In this document: positions 24,398-33,787 of the stretch, one piece after another
How the letters are laid out: the number at the start of each line of letters is the position of its first letter
Position numbering within the stretch: position 1 is the first letter of the stretch
Assembly: GCA_024508675.1 (NCBI GenBank)
Contig: JANINQ010000021.1
Coordinates: 434,001-498,000 of the forward strand
From: Afipia sp.
GTDB taxonomy: Bacteria > Pseudomonadota > Alphaproteobacteria > Rhizobiales > Xanthobacteraceae
Length of the DNA stretch: 64,000 nucleotides
Reading direction: 5' to 3'
Notes under the pieces: generated by a model
Databases searched by the model: none
What the model saw: the letters and a program-made list of their open reading frames with translations, nothing else
Told to the model about the DNA's origin: nothing
Made by a program: the position numbers and the translations under genes

Positions 24398-24478
24398 GCA
24401 ATTGCCTTTTGATACCCGATCACTATAGCCAGTATTCCGGCCCGCATTGTCAACGCAAACGGGGAAGCACGCCGCGCC

Positions 24479-25660
24479 ATGAAGACGGTTCTTTTTGCCT
24501 GGGAGCGCGGCGGCGGGTTCGGCCATACCGCAACTCTTGCGCAATTCGCCCGCGTGCTGAGGCGTCATCAGATCCGGCCGGTTTTTGTGCTGAGGCAGCC
24601 CGAGACGGCGCGGCTTCTGGACGCAGGCGTGCAGGTTCTTCAGGCTCCGCCGTGGCCGTCAGATGCCGCCGACAGGAGCGATGCTCCACGCTCCACCGCA
24701 ACAATGCACGATCAGCTCGTTTCAGCAGGACTGGCTGACGAACACGGCTTGCGGAATCTGCTTCAGGCATGGGACGGCATTCTCACAACAACCGCGCCTG
24801 ATCTCGTCGTTGCGGACTATGCACCCGCGGCGAGCCTGATGGCGCGCGGACGTATTCCGCTGATTGTCGCCGGCAACGGCTTCACCGCACCTCCCGGCGA
24901 CATGAAGCGGTTTCCCCTGCTCCATCGTGTGACGCCGCCGCGCTGGCGCGAAGATGAAACGCTGCAGATCGTCAACCGCGTGCTGCAATCCTTGAAACGC
25001 CCCGCGCTTGAATATCTGCCGCAAATCTTCGCGGGCGATGCGCAGACCGCTCTCACCTTTCCGGTACTCGATCCTTATGACATGCAAAGATCGGAACCGC
25101 CTGCAGGTCCCGTTCTCGACAGCGCGCCGCGCGAAAGCCGGAAGAACGCAACCGACGTGTTCGTGTATCTGTCTCAGGGCGTGCTGGGCAGATTGCCTTT
25201 CGACCTCGTGCCAGTGCTGCTCCCTCTCGCCAGCCGTCTCATCATTTCCGCGCCGGACATGCCGCGCGAGCAGGCCGAGGATCTGGCGCGCCGGGGCGCG
25301 CGGATTTCTTCGCAGCATTTGCCACTCGGCGAAACGCTCGCCTCATCATGTCTTGTGATTCATTTCGGTGGGGGCGGGCTTGCGGCGCATGCCGTCGCCG
25401 CTGGCGTCCCGCAACTGATCCTTGCGACCCATATCGAGCAGCTTCTGAACGGTTTGCAGCTGGAAAAGGCAGGGCTAGGAAAAGTCATCGACAGTTTCGA
25501 TCCGCAGATTGATGTCGCCCATGCGCTGACGCAGCTCCTCTTCGACGATGACCAGCGGAGACGCGCATCGCAAGCCGGTCAGGTGCACCGGGACATGCTC
25601 AAGACCATGAAGCCTCTCGACACATTCGAAGCTGCGGCCCTGAAGCTGCTCGGCCTCTAG
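24479..25660 (+). CDS. GT1/UGT-like glycosyltransferase
   Basis: A 393-residue protein with the two-lobed UGT/MurG-like layout. It starts with VLFAWERGGGFGHTATLAQ, the Gly-rich acceptor-side loop. The C-terminal nucleotide-sugar part has FGGGGLAAHAVAAGVPQLI followed by an HIEQLLNG motif, equivalent to the HGG/PxxxDQ donor site of this family, with Glu in place of Asp. No signal peptide or transmembrane helix is visible. It diverges from the tandem DXD glycosyltransferase over 81 bases, so the two may build one glycan or glycolipid. The acceptor is unknown. Confidence 0.8.
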   Translation: MKTVLFAWERGGGFGHTATLAQFARVLRRHQIRPVFVLRQPETARLLDAGVQVLQAPPWPSDAADRSDAPRSTATMHDQLVSAGLADEHGLRNLLQAWDGILTTTAPDLVVADYAPAASLMARGRIPLIVAGNGFTAPPGDMKRFPLLHRVTPPRWREDETLQIVNRVLQSLKRPALEYLPQIFAGDAQTALTFPVLDPYDMQRSEPPAGPVLDSAPRESRKNATDVFVYLSQGVLGRLPFDLVPVLLPLASRLIISAPDMPREQAEDLARRGARISSQHLPLGETLASSCLVIHFGGGGLAAHAVAAGVPQLILATHIEQLLNGLQLEKAGLGKVIDSFDPQIDVAHALTQLLFDDDQRRRASQAGQVHRDMLKTMKPLDTFEAAALKLLGL

Positions 25661-25746
25661 CTTTCTGCATCGCCAAACATGCATGCCCGCCCGTCTTTTC
25701 CAAGGGAAGCAAGGCCACTTGCCTCGGTCGGGAATACCTGCATAAA

Positions 25747-25764
25747 GTTAATCGACCAATTAAC
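25747..25764. promoter_or_regulatory. AT-rich inverted repeat, candidate operator of the DUF35-thiolase-SDR operon
   Basis: A perfect GTTAAT-N6-ATTAAC inverted repeat lies 30 bases before the DUF35 gene, in otherwise GC-rich DNA. A related sequence (13 of 18 positions identical, reading the minus strand) is found at 34656-34673 between two other beta-oxidation genes. The pair looks like a binding site for one regulator of acyl-CoA metabolism, such as a TetR-family protein; none is encoded nearby. Confidence 0.5.
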
Positions 25765-25793
25765 AAAAGCCAACGATCAGGGAGAGACGACTG

Positions 25794-26207
25794 ATGGCTG
25801 CACCTTCGCGTGCCTTGCCGGTGCCGACGCCGGAAACCAAACATTTCTGGGAAGGAACCCAGGCGAACGAACTCCGTCTGCAACGCTGCGACGACTGTTC
25901 GCATGTCTATTTCCCGCCCCGCCCGTTCTGCCCCTCCTGCGCATCCCGCAAGGTCAGCGTGTTCAAGGCCAGCGGCAAGGGCAAGCTCTACAGCTATGTG
26001 ATCAATCACCGCCCCGCCGCGCCGGGATTTACACCTCCCTATGCCATCGCCGTGGTCGAACTCGATGAAGGCCCGCGGATGATGAGCAACATTCTCGATT
26101 GTCCGCAAACGCCCGAGGCGCTCGTGCTCGATATGCCGCTCGAAGTCGCCTTCGAAACGGTCAGCGACAAGATCACCCTCGCCCAGTTCCGTCCGGCGAA
26201 GGGATAA
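25794..26207 (+). CDS. DUF35 OB-fold/zinc-ribbon protein, thiolase partner
   Basis: A 137-residue protein with the rubredoxin-like zinc ribbon CDDC...CPSC (near residues 32-50), followed by an OB-fold (GKGKLYSYVINHRP, PYAIAVVELDEG). This is the DUF35/ChsH2-type domain that binds and activates thiolase-like or acyl-CoA hydratase partners. The start has a strong GGGAGA site. A thiolase gene follows after 5 bases and an SDR after that, which supports a complex with the thiolase. It begins an operon of three genes. Confidence 0.88.
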   Translation: MAAPSRALPVPTPETKHFWEGTQANELRLQRCDDCSHVYFPPRPFCPSCASRKVSVFKASGKGKLYSYVINHRPAAPGFTPPYAIAVVELDEGPRMMSNILDCPQTPEALVLDMPLEVAFETVSDKITLAQFRPAKG

Positions 26208-26212
26208 GCATC

Positions 26213-27352
26213 ATGCGCAGAAATCAGGTTGCCGTGGTCGGCGCGGCAGAAACCACCAAGCTCGGCGTCATTCCCGACATGTCGCAGATCCAGCTTCATG
26301 CGGATGCAGCGCTCAATGCCATCGCGGACGCCGGACTGAAACTATCAGACATCGACGGGATCGCCACCGCGGTCGAGACGCCTCAGCAGATCGCCCACTA
26401 TCTCGGCATCACGCCGACATGGGTGGACGGCACATCAGTCGGCGGCTGTTCGTTCATGCTTCATGTTCGCCACGCGGCTGCGGCCATTGAGGCCGGACTG
26501 TGCAAGACCGTGCTGATCACGCACGCCGAAAGCGGCAAGTCGATGATCGGCAAACTGCCACGCTCGATTCCGGCGGACAGCCTGCAGGGCCAGTTCGAAG
26601 CGCCGTTCGGCGTATACGGCCCCCCCAGCATGTTCCCGATTCCCGTGCTGCGTTTCATGAAAACCTACGGCATCACCCATGAGCAGCTTGCCATGGTCGC
26701 TGTGGTTCAGCGTGAATGGGCCGCGAAAAATCCGCGCGCCTCGATGAAGGACCCGATCACCGTCGAGGACGTGCTCAACTCGCGGATGATCGCCTATCCG
26801 TTCCGTCTGCTGCAATGCTGCCTCGTCACCGATGGCGGCGGCGCGCTGATCCTGACCAGTGCGGATCGTGCCAAGGATTTTCCGCGCAAGCCTGTCTACA
26901 TTCTTGGCACCGGCGAAAGCGTCGAGACGCCGATGGTCAGCCAGATGGAAACCTTCAACTCGTCCCGCGCCTTCAAGGTGGCAGGTCCCACTGCCTTCCG
27001 GGAGGCCGGCATCGCGCACAAGGATGTGGATCACCTGATGATCTACGACGCCTTCGCACATCTGCCGCTCTATGGTCTCGGCGATCTCGGCTTCATGCCG
27101 CATGAGGAAACCGGCAAGTTCATCGCAGATGGCAACACCCGCCCCGGCGGCAAGCTGCCGATGAACACCAATGGCGGCGGCCTCAGCTACATGCATTCGG
27201 GCATGTACGGCATGTACGCCCTTCAGGAGAGCGTGCGGCAGATGCGCGGCATTGCGCCCGCGCAAGTGCCGGGCGCGAAGATTTCGGTCTGTCACGGCGT
27301 CGGCGGCATGTTCGCCGCCTCCGGCACGATCATTTTCACCAACGAACGCTGA
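26213..27352 (+). CDS. Thiolase family protein (SCP-x/Ltp2-like)
   Basis: A 379-residue thiolase-fold protein. Visible features are GGCSFMLH with Cys79 in the nucleophile region, NTNGGGLSYMHSG with its histidine, and VCHGVGG near the C-terminus. Members of this branch act as acyl-CoA thiolases or, when bound to a DUF35 partner, as retro-aldolases in side-chain degradation (Ltp2-ChsH2). Here a cysteine is present, which leaves true thiolysis open. The start at 26213 lies 5 bases after the DUF35 stop; the open frame upstream overlaps that gene and is rejected. The next gene, an SDR, would supply the 3-oxoacyl-CoA substrate. Confidence 0.88.
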   Translation: MRRNQVAVVGAAETTKLGVIPDMSQIQLHADAALNAIADAGLKLSDIDGIATAVETPQQIAHYLGITPTWVDGTSVGGCSFMLHVRHAAAAIEAGLCKTVLITHAESGKSMIGKLPRSIPADSLQGQFEAPFGVYGPPSMFPIPVLRFMKTYGITHEQLAMVAVVQREWAAKNPRASMKDPITVEDVLNSRMIAYPFRLLQCCLVTDGGGALILTSADRAKDFPRKPVYILGTGESVETPMVSQMETFNSSRAFKVAGPTAFREAGIAHKDVDHLMIYDAFAHLPLYGLGDLGFMPHEETGKFIADGNTRPGGKLPMNTNGGGLSYMHSGMYGMYALQESVRQMRGIAPAQVPGAKISVCHGVGGMFAASGTIIFTNER

Positions 27353-27377
27353 CAGCGACGACACAGGAGCAATTGAA

Positions 27378-28298
27378 ATGGCAAATAACAAATCGCTGGA
27401 CGGCAAGGTCATCATCGTCACTGGCGCAGGCCGCGGCATCGGCCGCGAAATCGCGTTGCTCGCCGCCGCCGAAGGCGCCAAGGTCGTGGTCAACGATCCG
27501 GGCGGTGCGTCGGACGGCTCCGGCTCCAGTGCAGCACCAGCCGAGGAAGTGGTCGAGGAAATCAAGAAGCGCGGCGGCACGGCTGCCGCCAACTTTGAAT
27601 CCGTCGCCGAAGCCATCCCCGCCAGCAAGATCATCAAGCAGGCCGTCGATACCTACGGGCGGCTCGATGGCGTGGTGAATAACGCGGGCATCCTGCGCGA
27701 CGCGATCTTCCATCGCATGAGCATCGATGCGTTCGAAGCCGTCATCAAGGTTCACCTGATGGGCTCGTTCTATACCTCGCACGCCGCCGCACGCATTTTC
27801 CGCGAGCAGGAAAGCGGCAACTTCGTGCACTTCACCTCGACCTCTGGCCTGATCGGCAATTTCGGACAGGCCAACTATGCCGCCGCCAAGCTCGGCATCG
27901 TCGGCCTCTCCAAGTCGATCGCCCTCGACATGGAGCGCTTCAACGTGCGCTCGAACTGCATCTCGCCGTTCGCCTGGAGCCGCATGATCGGAACCATACC
28001 GACGGAGACGGAAGAGGAGAAGGCGCGCGTCGCCCGCATGCAAAAGATGAGCGCCGACAAGATCGCGCCGGTGGTCGCCTTCCTGCTCAGCGATGCCGCC
28101 AAGGATGTGACCGGCCAGATCTTCGCGGTGCGAATGAACGAAATCTTCCTGATGGGCCAGTCACGCCCGCTGCGCTCGATCCATCGTTCGGAAGGCTGGA
28201 CGCCGCAGAGCATCGCCGAACACGGCATGCCGGCGCTGAAGTCGTCGTTCTACAAGCTGGACCGCTCGGCCGACATCTTCCCGTGGGACCCGGTCTAA
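27378..28298 (+). CDS. SDR family 3-hydroxyacyl-CoA dehydrogenase-like protein
   Basis: A 306-residue short-chain dehydrogenase with TGAGRGIG (cofactor loop), NNAG, and a catalytic Ser-Tyr-Lys set (Ser in FTSTSG, YAAAK). After the first strands there is an Asp in VVNDPGG, typical of NAD-binding MFE-2-type hydroxyacyl-CoA dehydrogenases, and the 306-residue length with a C-terminal extension (SIHRSEGWTPQSI) fits that group. The start follows AGGAGC. It is the third gene of the DUF35-thiolase operon, so it probably oxidises 3-hydroxyacyl-CoA to 3-oxoacyl-CoA. Confidence 0.87.
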   Translation: MANNKSLDGKVIIVTGAGRGIGREIALLAAAEGAKVVVNDPGGASDGSGSSAAPAEEVVEEIKKRGGTAAANFESVAEAIPASKIIKQAVDTYGRLDGVVNNAGILRDAIFHRMSIDAFEAVIKVHLMGSFYTSHAAARIFREQESGNFVHFTSTSGLIGNFGQANYAAAKLGIVGLSKSIALDMERFNVRSNCISPFAWSRMIGTIPTETEEEKARVARMQKMSADKIAPVVAFLLSDAAKDVTGQIFAVRMNEIFLMGQSRPLRSIHRSEGWTPQSIAEHGMPALKSSFYKLDRSADIFPWDPV

Positions 28299-28320
28299 GC
28301 CCCGCCGTCAGACACCGCCT

Positions 28321-28414
28321 GTCGTCATGCCCGGCCTTGTGCCGGGCATCCACGTCTTTGCAATCTCGCGGCAAGTAAGACGCGGCTGGCCGGGACGGAG
28401 CCCGGCCATGACAA
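28321..28414. repeat. Intergenic palindromic repeat, family 2 (copy A)
   Basis: Two perfect hairpins within 94 bases: ATGCCCGGC with a 5-base loop (28328-28350) and GGCCGGG with a 6-base loop (about 28389-28408), separated by a CCACGTC-containing spacer. The outer ends (TGTCGTCATG and CATGACA) are also partly complementary. A second member is at 53445-53560. It lies between two convergent genes. It is a dispersed REP/BIME-like element that may also stop transcription. Confidence 0.75.
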
Positions 28415-28435
28415 ATCTACTGACCTCCGGCTCCT

Positions 28436-29224
28436 CTACCTGAACGACCCGTGCCGCCCGGTGCCGCTTGCGAAACGCTTGGCGCCTTCCAGCGTCTCCC
28501 CGGATTCAATCACGCCGAGACCGCCCCGCATCTCGTCGTTGATTGCGTCCTCTTCTTCCAGATCCCACTGACGCAGCGCCGAGCGCTTGTCGTTGCGCAG
28601 GCAGGCCTGCGGGAATTTCGCAAGATCGTGCGCCAGCTCAATCGCGTGCGCCCGCGCCTCGCCTTTCGGCACAAGGCGGTTTGCGATGCCAATATCAAAC
28701 GCTTCCTTTGCGTCCACCGGACGCCCGGTGAGGATCAAATCCATCGCACGGGAATGACCGATCAGTCGCGGCAGACGGATGGTGCCAAGGTCAATCAGCG
28801 GCACGCCAAAGCGGCGGCAGAAAATCCCGAAGGTCGCGCCCTCGCCCACCACGCGCATGTCGGCCCACAGCGCCAGTTCCATGCCGCCCGCAACCGCATG
28901 CCCCTCAACGGCAGCAATCACCGGCTTGCTGAGGCGCAGGCGGCTCGGTCCCATCGGCGCGATACTGTCGTGTCCGCCAAGTTCGCGTTTCTTCTCGCGG
29001 TCGCCGATGGCGACCGCCTTGAGATCGGCGCCCGCGCAGAATGCGCCGCCAGTGCCGGTGAACACGGCCACAGACGAATTTGGATCGACATCGAATGCGC
29101 GGAAGGCATCGAACAGACGGCGCGCCGTCGCGCCATCGACCGCATTCTTGCGTTCGGGCCGGTTGATCGAAACAATCGTGACCGGACCGTCATGCTCCAC
29201 AAGAATGGTGTCCGTTTCGCTCAT
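28436..29224 (-). CDS. Enoyl-CoA hydratase/isomerase (crotonase) family protein
   Basis: A 262-residue crotonase. The oxyanion-hole strands are seen in GAFCAGADLKAV and VEGHAVAGGMELAL, and RPERKNAVDG marks the N-terminus. The second acid position of classical hydratases appears as GVPLIDLGT, with Asp rather than Glu. This leaves hydratase, isomerase or hydrolase activity open. It converges with the SDR of the thiolase operon and lies 24 bases after the PEP carboxylase stop in the same direction, an order reading ppc then crotonase. Confidence 0.82.
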   Translation of the reverse strand: MSETDTILVEHDGPVTIVSINRPERKNAVDGATARRLFDAFRAFDVDPNSSVAVFTGTGGAFCAGADLKAVAIGDREKKRELGGHDSIAPMGPSRLRLSKPVIAAVEGHAVAGGMELALWADMRVVGEGATFGIFCRRFGVPLIDLGTIRLPRLIGHSRAMDLILTGRPVDAKEAFDIGIANRLVPKGEARAHAIELAHDLAKFPQACLRNDKRSALRQWDLEEEDAINDEMRGGLGVIESGETLEGAKRFASGTGRHGSFR

Positions 29225-29248
29225 CTATGCCTCCCATTGTTCTTGATT

Positions 29249-32053
29249 TTAGCCGCTATTGCGCAGCCCCGCTGAAATACCGTTGATGGTGAGCTGAATG
29301 CCACGCAGCACCTGTTCGTCCGTGCTTTGTGCGCGATGGGCCTGCAGCAATTCGACCTGCACATGGTTGAGCGGATCGAGATAAGGAAAGCGGTTGCGGA
29401 TTGAACGCTCCAGCAACGGATTGCCCTGCAGCAGCCGGTCATGACCCATGATGGTCAGCAGCGTGTCGATGGACTCATGCCATTCGGTGCGGATACGGCT
29501 AAAGATAGCGGTGCGCAGCTTCTCGTCGGGCACGAGATCGGCATAACGCGACGCGATGGCGATGCTGCTCTTGGACAGCACCATGTCCATGTTCGACAGC
29601 AGCGTCTGGAAGAACGGCCACTCGCGATAGAGTTCCTGAAGAAATGCGATACCCTTGTCCGGATGCTGCTTGATCCACGCATCGACCGCGCTTCCAAATC
29701 CGTACCAGCCCGGCAGCATCAGACGGCATTGCGCCCAACTGAACACCCAAGGAATCGCGCGCAGGTCTTCGATCCTGCGGGTCTTGGTGCGCGAGGCCGG
29801 GCGGCTGCCGATGTTCAGCGTGGAGATTTCACTGATAACGGTGGACGCCCAGAAATAATCTTCAAAGCCCTCGGTTTCATACACGAGGTTGCGATAGGCG
29901 GCGTAAGCAAGATTGGAGAGTTCCTCCATCGCAGCGATATATTCATCGCGCGGCGCGGAACGCTTGGGCTGCAACAGGCTGGCTTCCAGCGTCGCCGCAG
30001 TGAGGATTTCGAGATTGTGACGGCCGACATCGGCGTTGGAGTATTTGGAGGAAATGATTTCCCCCTGCTCCGTGATGCGAATCTGCCCGTTCACCGCTCC
30101 GCCCGGCTGCGCCAGAATGGCGTCGTAGCTCGGCCCGCCACCACGGCCCACCGAGCCGCCACGTCCATGGAACAGCCGCAGGCGCACACCATGGTGCTCG
30201 AACACTTCGATCAGGCTGATCTCGGCCTTGTAAAGCTCCCAGCCCGAGGTGACGAAACCGCCGTCCTTGTTGCTGTCCGAATAGCCGAGCATCACCTCCT
30301 GAATGCCGCCGCGGCTCTCAACGAGACGGCGATACTCCGGCAGCGCGAACAGGCTGTCCATGATTTGCGCACATTGGCGCAGATCGTCGATGGTTTCGAA
30401 CAATGGCACGATGTTGAGCCGACTGGTGCCGTCCGGCGAAACCAGGCCTACTTCCTTCAGCAGCACCGCGACCTCGAGCAGGTCGGACGCCCCCTCCGTC
30501 ATCGAGATGATACATTGGGGAATGACCGCCTCGCCAAACACGGCGTGCGCTTCGGCGGCTGCGCGCAGCACCGCCAGTTCCTTGATGGTCTCCTCACCGT
30601 AAGCGACAAACGGCGATGCCAGCGGGCGCGCGGTGTCCAACTCGCGCGACAGCAGGGCGATACGGGCGTCTTCAGGCAGGTCCTTGTAGTTCGTGCCCGG
30701 TGCCGCCGCGTCGAACAATTCCGCGATAATCCGCTCATGAACGGCTGAGTTCTGCCGCATGTCGAGCGTGGCGAGATGAAATCCAAAACAATCCACGGCC
30801 CGGCGAAGATGACGGAGACGTCCGCGGGCGATCACCAGCGAATTGTTCGCGACGAGAGACGCATGCAGCACATCGAGATCACGCGCGAGATCTGCCGGAC
30901 CGGCATAAGGTTCGGCAGCGCCGACCGGCGGACGGCTGGTTTCGATACTGAGCTTGAGCGCGGTCGCGGCGAGCCGCGCATAGATTCCCGAGACCGCAAG
31001 ACGATAAGGCTCGCCGCTCCGGTGTGGTGACGGGTCCGGCGATTGCTCCGCCAGCGCACGCAATTCGGGGGACACATCGGCAAGATGCGCCGCGAGCGAC
31101 AATTCGCCGCCCAGTTCATGCAATTCGACAAGATAGAAGCGAAGTGCGCGCGTTGCGTGCAGGTTCAGCGCGCCGCGCATCACCTCAGCCGTCACGAACG
31201 GATTGCCGTCGCGGTCGCCGCCGATCCAGCTTCCCATTTTTAGGAACGCGGCAAGTTCAGGCACATCATGCGCTTCGACAGACGTGCCGCCCTCCTCGGC
31301 CAGTTGATCTTCCAGCGCGCAGTGCAGCCGGGGCACCTCGCGCAGGAACGTGTAGTCGTAGAAGGACAGACCATTGGACACCTCGTCCAGCACCGTCAGC
31401 TTGGTCCGGCGCAACAGGTTGGTCTGCCACAGCGTCACAACGGCGCGGCGCAACTGCTCGTCGCTCGCGGCGAGTTCGTTCGCGGTCATCTGGGTCCGCT
31501 CGCGCACATCGAGCACGGAGGCGATTTCCATTTCGCGATCGATGGTGCTCTTGCGACGGACTTCGGTGGGATGCGCGGTCAGAACCGGACTGACCTGAGC
31601 CTTGGCGAAGAACGCCCGCAGCGCGTCAGGGCCGATGCCCGCCTCCTTTGCCCTGGACAGGGCACGCGACAGAATTCCCGGCCGGGATGCCATCTCCTGC
31701 GTGCGGCGCTGGCGGATGTTGTTCTGATCCTCGGCGATGTTGGCGAGGTGCGAGAAATAGCTGAACGCGCGGACGATGCGGACGGTATCGGCGATCGACA
31801 TTCCGTCCAGAATGGCTTCCAGCTCCCGGCGCGCCGGTTTGTCGTCATCGCGGTGAAAACGAATCGAGGTCTGCCGGATGCGTTCGACCAGATCGAATAC
31901 ATCGGCCCCTTCCTGATCGCGGACCGTGTCGCCAAGAATGCGTCCTAATCGCCGGATATCGGCGCGCAGCAGCGCGTCGTCGTCGGATAGTGGCGCATCG
32001 CCGTCGCGAGGCTGGGTGTCGCGAGTTCTGGATGAGAACGCTTCCGACGACAT
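29249..32053 (-). CDS. ppc: Phosphoenolpyruvate carboxylase
   Basis: A 934-residue PEP carboxylase. It shows LTAHPTE (catalytic His region), [25 protein letters not shown] (bicarbonate/PEP site), [10 protein letters not shown] and the conserved C-terminal [15 protein letters not shown]. It fixes bicarbonate onto PEP to make oxaloacetate, refilling the TCA cycle. I choose the ATG at 32053; the open frame to 32122 adds residues not seen in the family. It lies 171 bases downstream of the acyl-CoA ligase gene and probably has its own promoter. Confidence 0.96.
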   Translation of the reverse strand: MSSEAFSSRTRDTQPRDGDAPLSDDDALLRADIRRLGRILGDTVRDQEGADVFDLVERIRQTSIRFHRDDDKPARRELEAILDGMSIADTVRIVRAFSYFSHLANIAEDQNNIRQRRTQEMASRPGILSRALSRAKEAGIGPDALRAFFAKAQVSPVLTAHPTEVRRKSTIDREMEIASVLDVRERTQMTANELAASDEQLRRAVVTLWQTNLLRRTKLTVLDEVSNGLSFYDYTFLREVPRLHCALEDQLAEEGGTSVEAHDVPELAAFLKMGSWIGGDRDGNPFVTAEVMRGALNLHATRALRFYLVELHELGGELSLAAHLADVSPELRALAEQSPDPSPHRSGEPYRLAVSGIYARLAATALKLSIETSRPPVGAAEPYAGPADLARDLDVLHASLVANNSLVIARGRLRHLRRAVDCFGFHLATLDMRQNSAVHERIIAELFDAAAPGTNYKDLPEDARIALLSRELDTARPLASPFVAYGEETIKELAVLRAAAEAHAVFGEAVIPQCIISMTEGASDLLEVAVLLKEVGLVSPDGTSRLNIVPLFETIDDLRQCAQIMDSLFALPEYRRLVESRGGIQEVMLGYSDSNKDGGFVTSGWELYKAEISLIEVFEHHGVRLRLFHGRGGSVGRGGGPSYDAILAQPGGAVNGQIRITEQGEIISSKYSNADVGRHNLEILTAATLEASLLQPKRSAPRDEYIAAMEELSNLAYAAYRNLVYETEGFEDYFWASTVISEISTLNIGSRPASRTKTRRIEDLRAIPWVFSWAQCRLMLPGWYGFGSAVDAWIKQHPDKGIAFLQELYREWPFFQTLLSNMDMVLSKSSIAIASRYADLVPDEKLRTAIFSRIRTEWHESIDTLLTIMGHDRLLQGNPLLERSIRNRFPYLDPLNHVQVELLQAHRAQSTDEQVLRGIQLTINGISAGLRNSG

Positions 32054-32224
32054 GGCGCACCCGCTTGGCGAGAAATAACTGGTGCTCTTCCAGTCGCAAT
32101 TTTCTTGCAGCGGCGCAAGCACCGGAATGCCGGTGGCCGGTGCATTTTATTTAACCAGCCAGGAACGAACCGCGCGGCCATCCGTTTCAGGCAAGAACCG
32201 GCATCCGTCCGGCGAAAGGACGCG

Positions 32225-33775
32225 CTAGATATTTCGTCCTGCGCGCTGCCAATACGGATCGCGCAGCCGCCGCTTGAAGATTTTACCGGAATCCTCGCGC
32301 GGAAGGCTCTGCTGAACCTCGATATGCTTGGGCACCTTGTAGCCTGCCAGCGCCAGCTTGAGCTGCTCGCGGATGGCGGCAACATCGAGTTTTGCATCTG
32401 ACTGGGGTTCGACCACCGCCATCAGCGCTTCGCCGAACTCCTCATCGGGAATGCCGAACACAGCGCAATCGTGAACGCCGGAGAGCCCATGCAGCACGGC
32501 TTCAATTTCGGCAGGATAAATGTTCACGCCGCCCGAGATCACCATGTCGCGCTTGCGGTCGCAGATGAACACATAACCGTCAGCATCGATGTAGCCGACA
32601 TCGCCGCTGGTGATGAATCCGTCGCGGTCGATCTCCGTGCGTTTCTCCGGCTTGTTGTGATAGGTGAAATCCGGATTGGCGGCGATGCGTGAATAAATCT
32701 CGCCAATTTCGCCCTGGGGCAGGATTCGGCCATCGTCGCCGATGAACCGCAGTTCGGCACCGGGCGAGATCTTGCCGACCGTGCCGGGCTTCTTCAGCGC
32801 ATCCTCGGAATTGGCGAAGGTCACCGCGCCGGATTCCGTACTTCCGTAGAACTCGAAGATCACCGGCCCGAACCATTCGATCATCGCGCGCTTCACATCG
32901 GCGGGGCATGGCGCTGCCGCATGGATGATGTGGCGCAGGGATGAGACGTCGTAGGATTTGCGGACGCTTTCCGGCAGCTTGAGAAGCCGGGTGAACATTG
33001 TCGGCACCATGAAGACGTTATCGATCTTCTGTTCGTCGATGATCCGCAAAAACTCTTCCGCGTCGAAGCGCGGCATGATCACCAGGAGGTCACCGAGCCG
33101 TCCCGCACGCAGGCCGAAGGCATTCGGCGCGGAGTGATACAACGGCCCCGGCAGCAGCGCGCGCACGCCCGGCTTCAATCCGTAGATCAGCGCGCGCATC
33201 GCTTCCATGGATGCGGTCTGCTCCGGTGTGGGCGCATATCGCTTGACGCCCTTGGGATGCCCGGTGGTGCCGGAGGTGTAGATCATATTCTGCGGCTGCG
33301 GCAGCGCAGGCCCGTCATACGGCGTCTGCCTTGCGAGCCAGCCATCGAAATCGATCGTGCCGGGCGCCGCAGAACACAACGCGGAATCGATCCGGTAAGT
33401 TGTGACAATCTCGGGCGGCGGAGTCAGGCTGAGCAGGGTCACGCCAGCGGGAACGACGCCGGCGAACCCATGCAGCAGGTCGGCATGACCGATCAGCACG
33501 CGTGCACCGGAATCGCCCACGACATAGGCGATCTCGTCGGATTTGAAATGCCAGTTGATCGGAACGGCATAGGCTCCGAGAGTCATCACCGCATATGCAG
33601 CTTCGAGAAACGCAATGTCATTGCGCATCAGGATGCCGACGCTGTCGCCCTGCTTCACACCGAGTGCCGCGAGCCCGCCCGCGATCAGGCGCGACCGGTC
33701 ATTCACCTCATCCTGTGTTTTGCGGCGATGACCGCTGACGATACCTTTTGCGAGCGGTGAGATGGATGTTGCCAT
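32225..33775 (-). CDS. AMP-forming acyl-CoA synthetase (fatty acid CoA ligase)
   Basis: A 516-residue adenylating enzyme. The phosphate loop is YTSGTTGHPKG, the adenine motif FYGSTESG, the hinge region DVGYIDADGYVFICDRKRD, and the C-terminal catalytic lysine lies in PREDSGKIFKR. It activates a carboxylic acid to acyl-CoA through an acyl-AMP. The ATG at 33775 follows GGAGG by 5 bases, better than the in-frame GTG at 33781. It lies 12 bases after a crotonase gene, forming a two-gene unit. The Lys in the A10 motif is the usual target of Pat-type acetyltransferases such as the protein of 15269-17971. Confidence 0.92.
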   Translation of the reverse strand: MATSISPLAKGIVSGHRRKTQDEVNDRSRLIAGGLAALGVKQGDSVGILMRNDIAFLEAAYAVMTLGAYAVPINWHFKSDEIAYVVGDSGARVLIGHADLLHGFAGVVPAGVTLLSLTPPPEIVTTYRIDSALCSAAPGTIDFDGWLARQTPYDGPALPQPQNMIYTSGTTGHPKGVKRYAPTPEQTASMEAMRALIYGLKPGVRALLPGPLYHSAPNAFGLRAGRLGDLLVIMPRFDAEEFLRIIDEQKIDNVFMVPTMFTRLLKLPESVRKSYDVSSLRHIIHAAAPCPADVKRAMIEWFGPVIFEFYGSTESGAVTFANSEDALKKPGTVGKISPGAELRFIGDDGRILPQGEIGEIYSRIAANPDFTYHNKPEKRTEIDRDGFITSGDVGYIDADGYVFICDRKRDMVISGGVNIYPAEIEAVLHGLSGVHDCAVFGIPDEEFGEALMAVVEPQSDAKLDVAAIREQLKLALAGYKVPKHIEVQQSLPREDSGKIFKRRLRDPYWQRAGRNI

Positions 33776-33787
33776 ATCCACCTCCGC

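Noticed and set aside
24398-24568. N-terminal extension of the tandem glycosyltransferase
   Set aside because: It would overlap the start of the divergent glycosyltransferase gene and has no family similarity.
26099-26212. N-terminal extension of the thiolase gene
   Set aside because: It lies inside the DUF35 gene in another frame and is Arg-rich; the ATG at 26213 fits the family.
32100-32170. Hairpin GCACCGG...CCGGTGC followed by ATTTTATTT as a terminator
   Set aside because: The T-rich run is on the plus strand, while both flanking genes are on the minus strand, and no plus-strand gene ends here.
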